Shown in pieces: positions 62,021 to 64,000 of a DNA stretch of 64,000 bases (positions are counted from its first letter, which is position 1; every line of letters begins with the position of its first letter). The DNA comes from Undaria pinnatifida (Eukaryota; Sar; Phaeophyceae; Laminariales; Alariaceae). The translations under genes and the position numbers were made by a program. The stretch lies in NCBI GenBank assembly GCA_012845835.1, contig JABAKD010000028.1, positions 503,501-567,500 on the forward strand, given 5' to 3'. Below the pieces are notes generated by a model, which saw only the letters and a list, made by a program, of their open reading frames with translations, had not been told where the DNA came from and ran no database searches.

Positions 62021-62880
62021 AAGAAGAAAGCAGGCGGAAACAGCGACGAAACAGATGGCACCGATCTTTCTCGTGCCGCCCTGATTCCCTCTTTCTTTCC
62101 ATTCCTTTCGTTTTCCTTCTTGTCTTTCCGTTTTTTCTTGTTCTTGATCCTTTTTCTCGTGCAAATAGCCTGGTGTTCCGGCGTGCATAGGTTGTGCCCT
62201 CGAGTTCAATGCGGCTGGCATTGCATGGCCGCATCACCTTGCTGTATTCGCAATGTGTATTTCTGTCTCGCAGTTTGCGACCGCAGAGCTCGTTGCTCTC
62301 AGCTCGAGGAGGAATCGGCACAGACTCTGGTTGTGCTGGATGTAGATGGGTGGAAACACCAGTTTCATGTGAAGAACACCCACGTGACCCAGGTGGCGGT
62401 GTGTGCAACCCCCGAACTGGGTTCCGAATGCAACTGCTAGAGGGATGGGAGCATTGCTGCCTGGTCTGTCCTCTACTTACCAACTGTATCAACGACGGCC
62501 GTGTCCATACCGACGTCATCGCGTCCATAACCCCCAAGGAAATCCAATAGAAACAAAAAGAAGGGCAAAGCAGAAGGAGAAGGGCAAAAGAAGAAACGAA
62601 CAAGGAGACAAAAGAGATGAAAGGGGACACCGGTGATGCTTGAACCAGCATACATCATGCCGGCGGTGGTTGTACCGAGGTATCAGCCGACACTAGCTCC
62701 CCGAGGGGGACATCATCTCGCATAATCAAGTCCGTGGTCACTGGACAGGCTCCGGTCACTCTGGAATGGAAAAGGTGGTTGCCCTCTGATAATTGCATGC
62801 CGCGTTACAATAGCGGAATCAACGCGGGGGGTAGACAATGCGCTAAAAAATTACTCACCCTAGTATGCATGATCGAAGCA
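62021..62880. other. No gene seen; family F fragments
   Basis: 62215-62345 is a reversed family F block. 62700-62765 has the CATAATCAAGTCCGTGGTCA, GGACAGGCTCCGGT end. Frames on both strands show no domain. Confidence 0.45.
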
Positions 62881-62950
62881 GGATACAGCTTGCAAAGATT
62901 AGCTTCGATTAAATCCGCGATCTTGCGGCTGAATTGTGTTTTTTTTTTCT
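62880..62950 (-). repeat. R1 terminal module, diverged
   Basis: ACAGCTTGCAAAGATTAGCT, TCCGCGATCTTGCGGCTGAA. Confidence 0.6.
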
Positions 62951-62957
62951 ATTGTAA

Positions 62958-63688
62958 GGCCCTTTCTTATACAGTCGGATTTGTCAGTCGAAAACGGCCG
63001 TTTTCGACTGAAGCCCAAGTCGGGGTTTCTTACACAGTCGAAAAGGGGCTTTTTCGACTCAACTTTTTTCGACTGAGTTTTCCGATTGGGGGATCCAGTG
63101 GAAAAACTTGACTTTTCGACTGGATCTGTCAGTCGAAAAATTCAGTCGAAAAAGTTTACACCTGTTTTTTTAACCCAACGCATCGCTCATCCCACCACAA
63201 AACACACCCACGCGCCCACACACCCATACGAGGTACCACACAGCAGTATGATACAACAGCGCCGACGCTGCCTTGGCTATCACTGCTGTTGCTCCTCGCC
63301 GCAAGTCAGCGTGGCGCACTCCTAGCTCCGCTCGCCAGCAGCGTGTATCACACGACAGCAATAGCGCGCGTTATCGATGCCATTTTGCCAACAATGGCTA
63401 CGCCTGCTGTAGCTTTGGCGGCTTTCGGCTAAGCCCAACGCCACCTACCCGCTTGGGCAAAGGTTCGTCGCGTGTGAAGCACGCGTTGCTCGCGAAGAAC
63501 GCGCGAAGCACAGAGCTGCCAACCGATTTTCGACTGCCATGCAGCAGTACTCCCTCACACCAACCGCCTCTAGGAAGAGCACTAAAAATATAAAATCGAC
63601 TCGACTGGCGATAAGAAGAAGGACCAGAAGAATCCAGTCGAAAAGGGCCGTTTTCGACTGGCGGAATTCGACTGTATAAGAAATGGCC
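62958..63688. mobile_element. Harbinger/Tourist-like MITE with palindromic ends
   Basis: 731 bp. The terminal inverted repeats start GGCC (GGCCCTTTCTTATACAGTCG left; GGCCATTTCTTATACAGTCG right, reversed). Inside each end is the near-perfect palindrome CAGTCGAAAACGGCC and its complement. More CAGTCGAAAA/TTTTCGACTG copies lie at 63030-63150. The flanking trinucleotides TAA and TGA could be a mutated 3-bp target duplication. No transposase. Confidence 0.8.
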
Positions 63689-63699
63689 TGAAGTCGTCA

Positions 63700-64000
63700 A
63701 CAACCTTTAGTAGTGTGCATCTCGATGAAACAGCTTTTTACGATGAAACAGCTTTTTGGCTTTCCAGGCTTGCCTGGTACTCTCTGCGCATACGTCTATA
63801 CGGTATACTAGTCCCCTGCCCCTCGTTTCCGCCTTCTCTCATACCCCCCCCCCCCCCTCCTTCCTGCCTGCCCCCCCCCACCCCCCCCGTACGCTACATG
63901 TAGACGATCGACTACCACTACGGGAAACACCATGCCGCCTGTGAGTGATTGCTAACATTACGTACCAGGTACTGCACTAGTAGTAGTACTTCGAAGTGCA
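63700..64000. other. Window end, no gene seen
   Basis: A short direct repeat of GATGAAACAGCTTTTT at 63725-63755, C runs, and GTACCAGGTACTG-like sequence at the edge. Confidence 0.4.

Noticed and set aside
61658-62221. 187-residue minus-strand frame
   Set aside because: Its middle is the 62-bp tandem repeat read in a rotating frame; its ends show no domain.

Overview
The window looks like a repeat-rich nuclear contig from a stramenopile, most likely a brown alga. This is inference. It rests on one long spliced gene whose exons are separated by introns of up to several kb, very many G/C homopolymer runs, and a chromovirus-type LTR retrotransposon whose polyprotein resembles stramenopile (oomycete/brown-algal) Ty3 elements. 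There is no bacterial-style gene packing. Most long open frames are artefacts of microsatellites or homopolymers.

Layout. 1-4.08 kb: no gene; fragments of short dispersed families and a (TTA)n microsatellite of about 275 bp. 4.08-11.21 kb: a decayed Ty3/chromovirus on the minus strand with both LTRs, a primer-binding site complementary to a tRNA-Ser-like 3' end, a NADAR domain, RNase H, integrase, a chromodomain and a Tudor-like tail; the reverse transcriptase core is missing. 11.2-18.1 kb: nested small elements. These are three copies of a miniature LTR element (TRIM), several 89-bp TTAA-flanked MITEs of piggyBac type, and a gag-pol-deleted sister of the chromovirus (14.23-15.62 kb). 18-21.2 kb: minisatellites.

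21.3-49.5 kb: one minus-strand gene that I could assemble as 18 coding exons (about 1,300 residues). The predicted order is a cysteine-rich zinc-binding array, an Ala/Lys/Glu coiled coil, a Lys/Gly-rich segment, two KH domains each split over two exons, a glutamine-rich region, a SAM domain and a C-terminal RING finger. KH plus SAM recalls Bicaudal-C; KH plus C-terminal RING recalls MEX-3. The product is therefore inferred to be an RNA-binding protein with ubiquitin-ligase potential. Many of its exons have one to three decayed partial copies in the neighbouring introns, and a LINE fragment sits among the zinc-exon copies.

49.5-57.3 kb: dispersed families, chiefly one with a conserved terminal module of about 80 bp found at least 12 times in the window, plus a 168-bp-arm inverted repeat. 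57.7-58.7 kb: an unassigned minus-strand frame lies head-to-head with the first coding exon of an Fe/Mn superoxide dismutase; later SOD exons were not found. 58.9-64 kb: tandem and palindromic satellites and a Harbinger-like MITE.

The elements interlock. TRIM and chromovirus share the primer-binding site and terminal bases, so the chromovirus family probably supplies the TRIM with enzymes. Nested insertions give an order of events: MITE into an older repeat, TRIM into another, LTR element into the terminal module. All frames were read by eye; domain names are by motif resemblance and were not checked by search.
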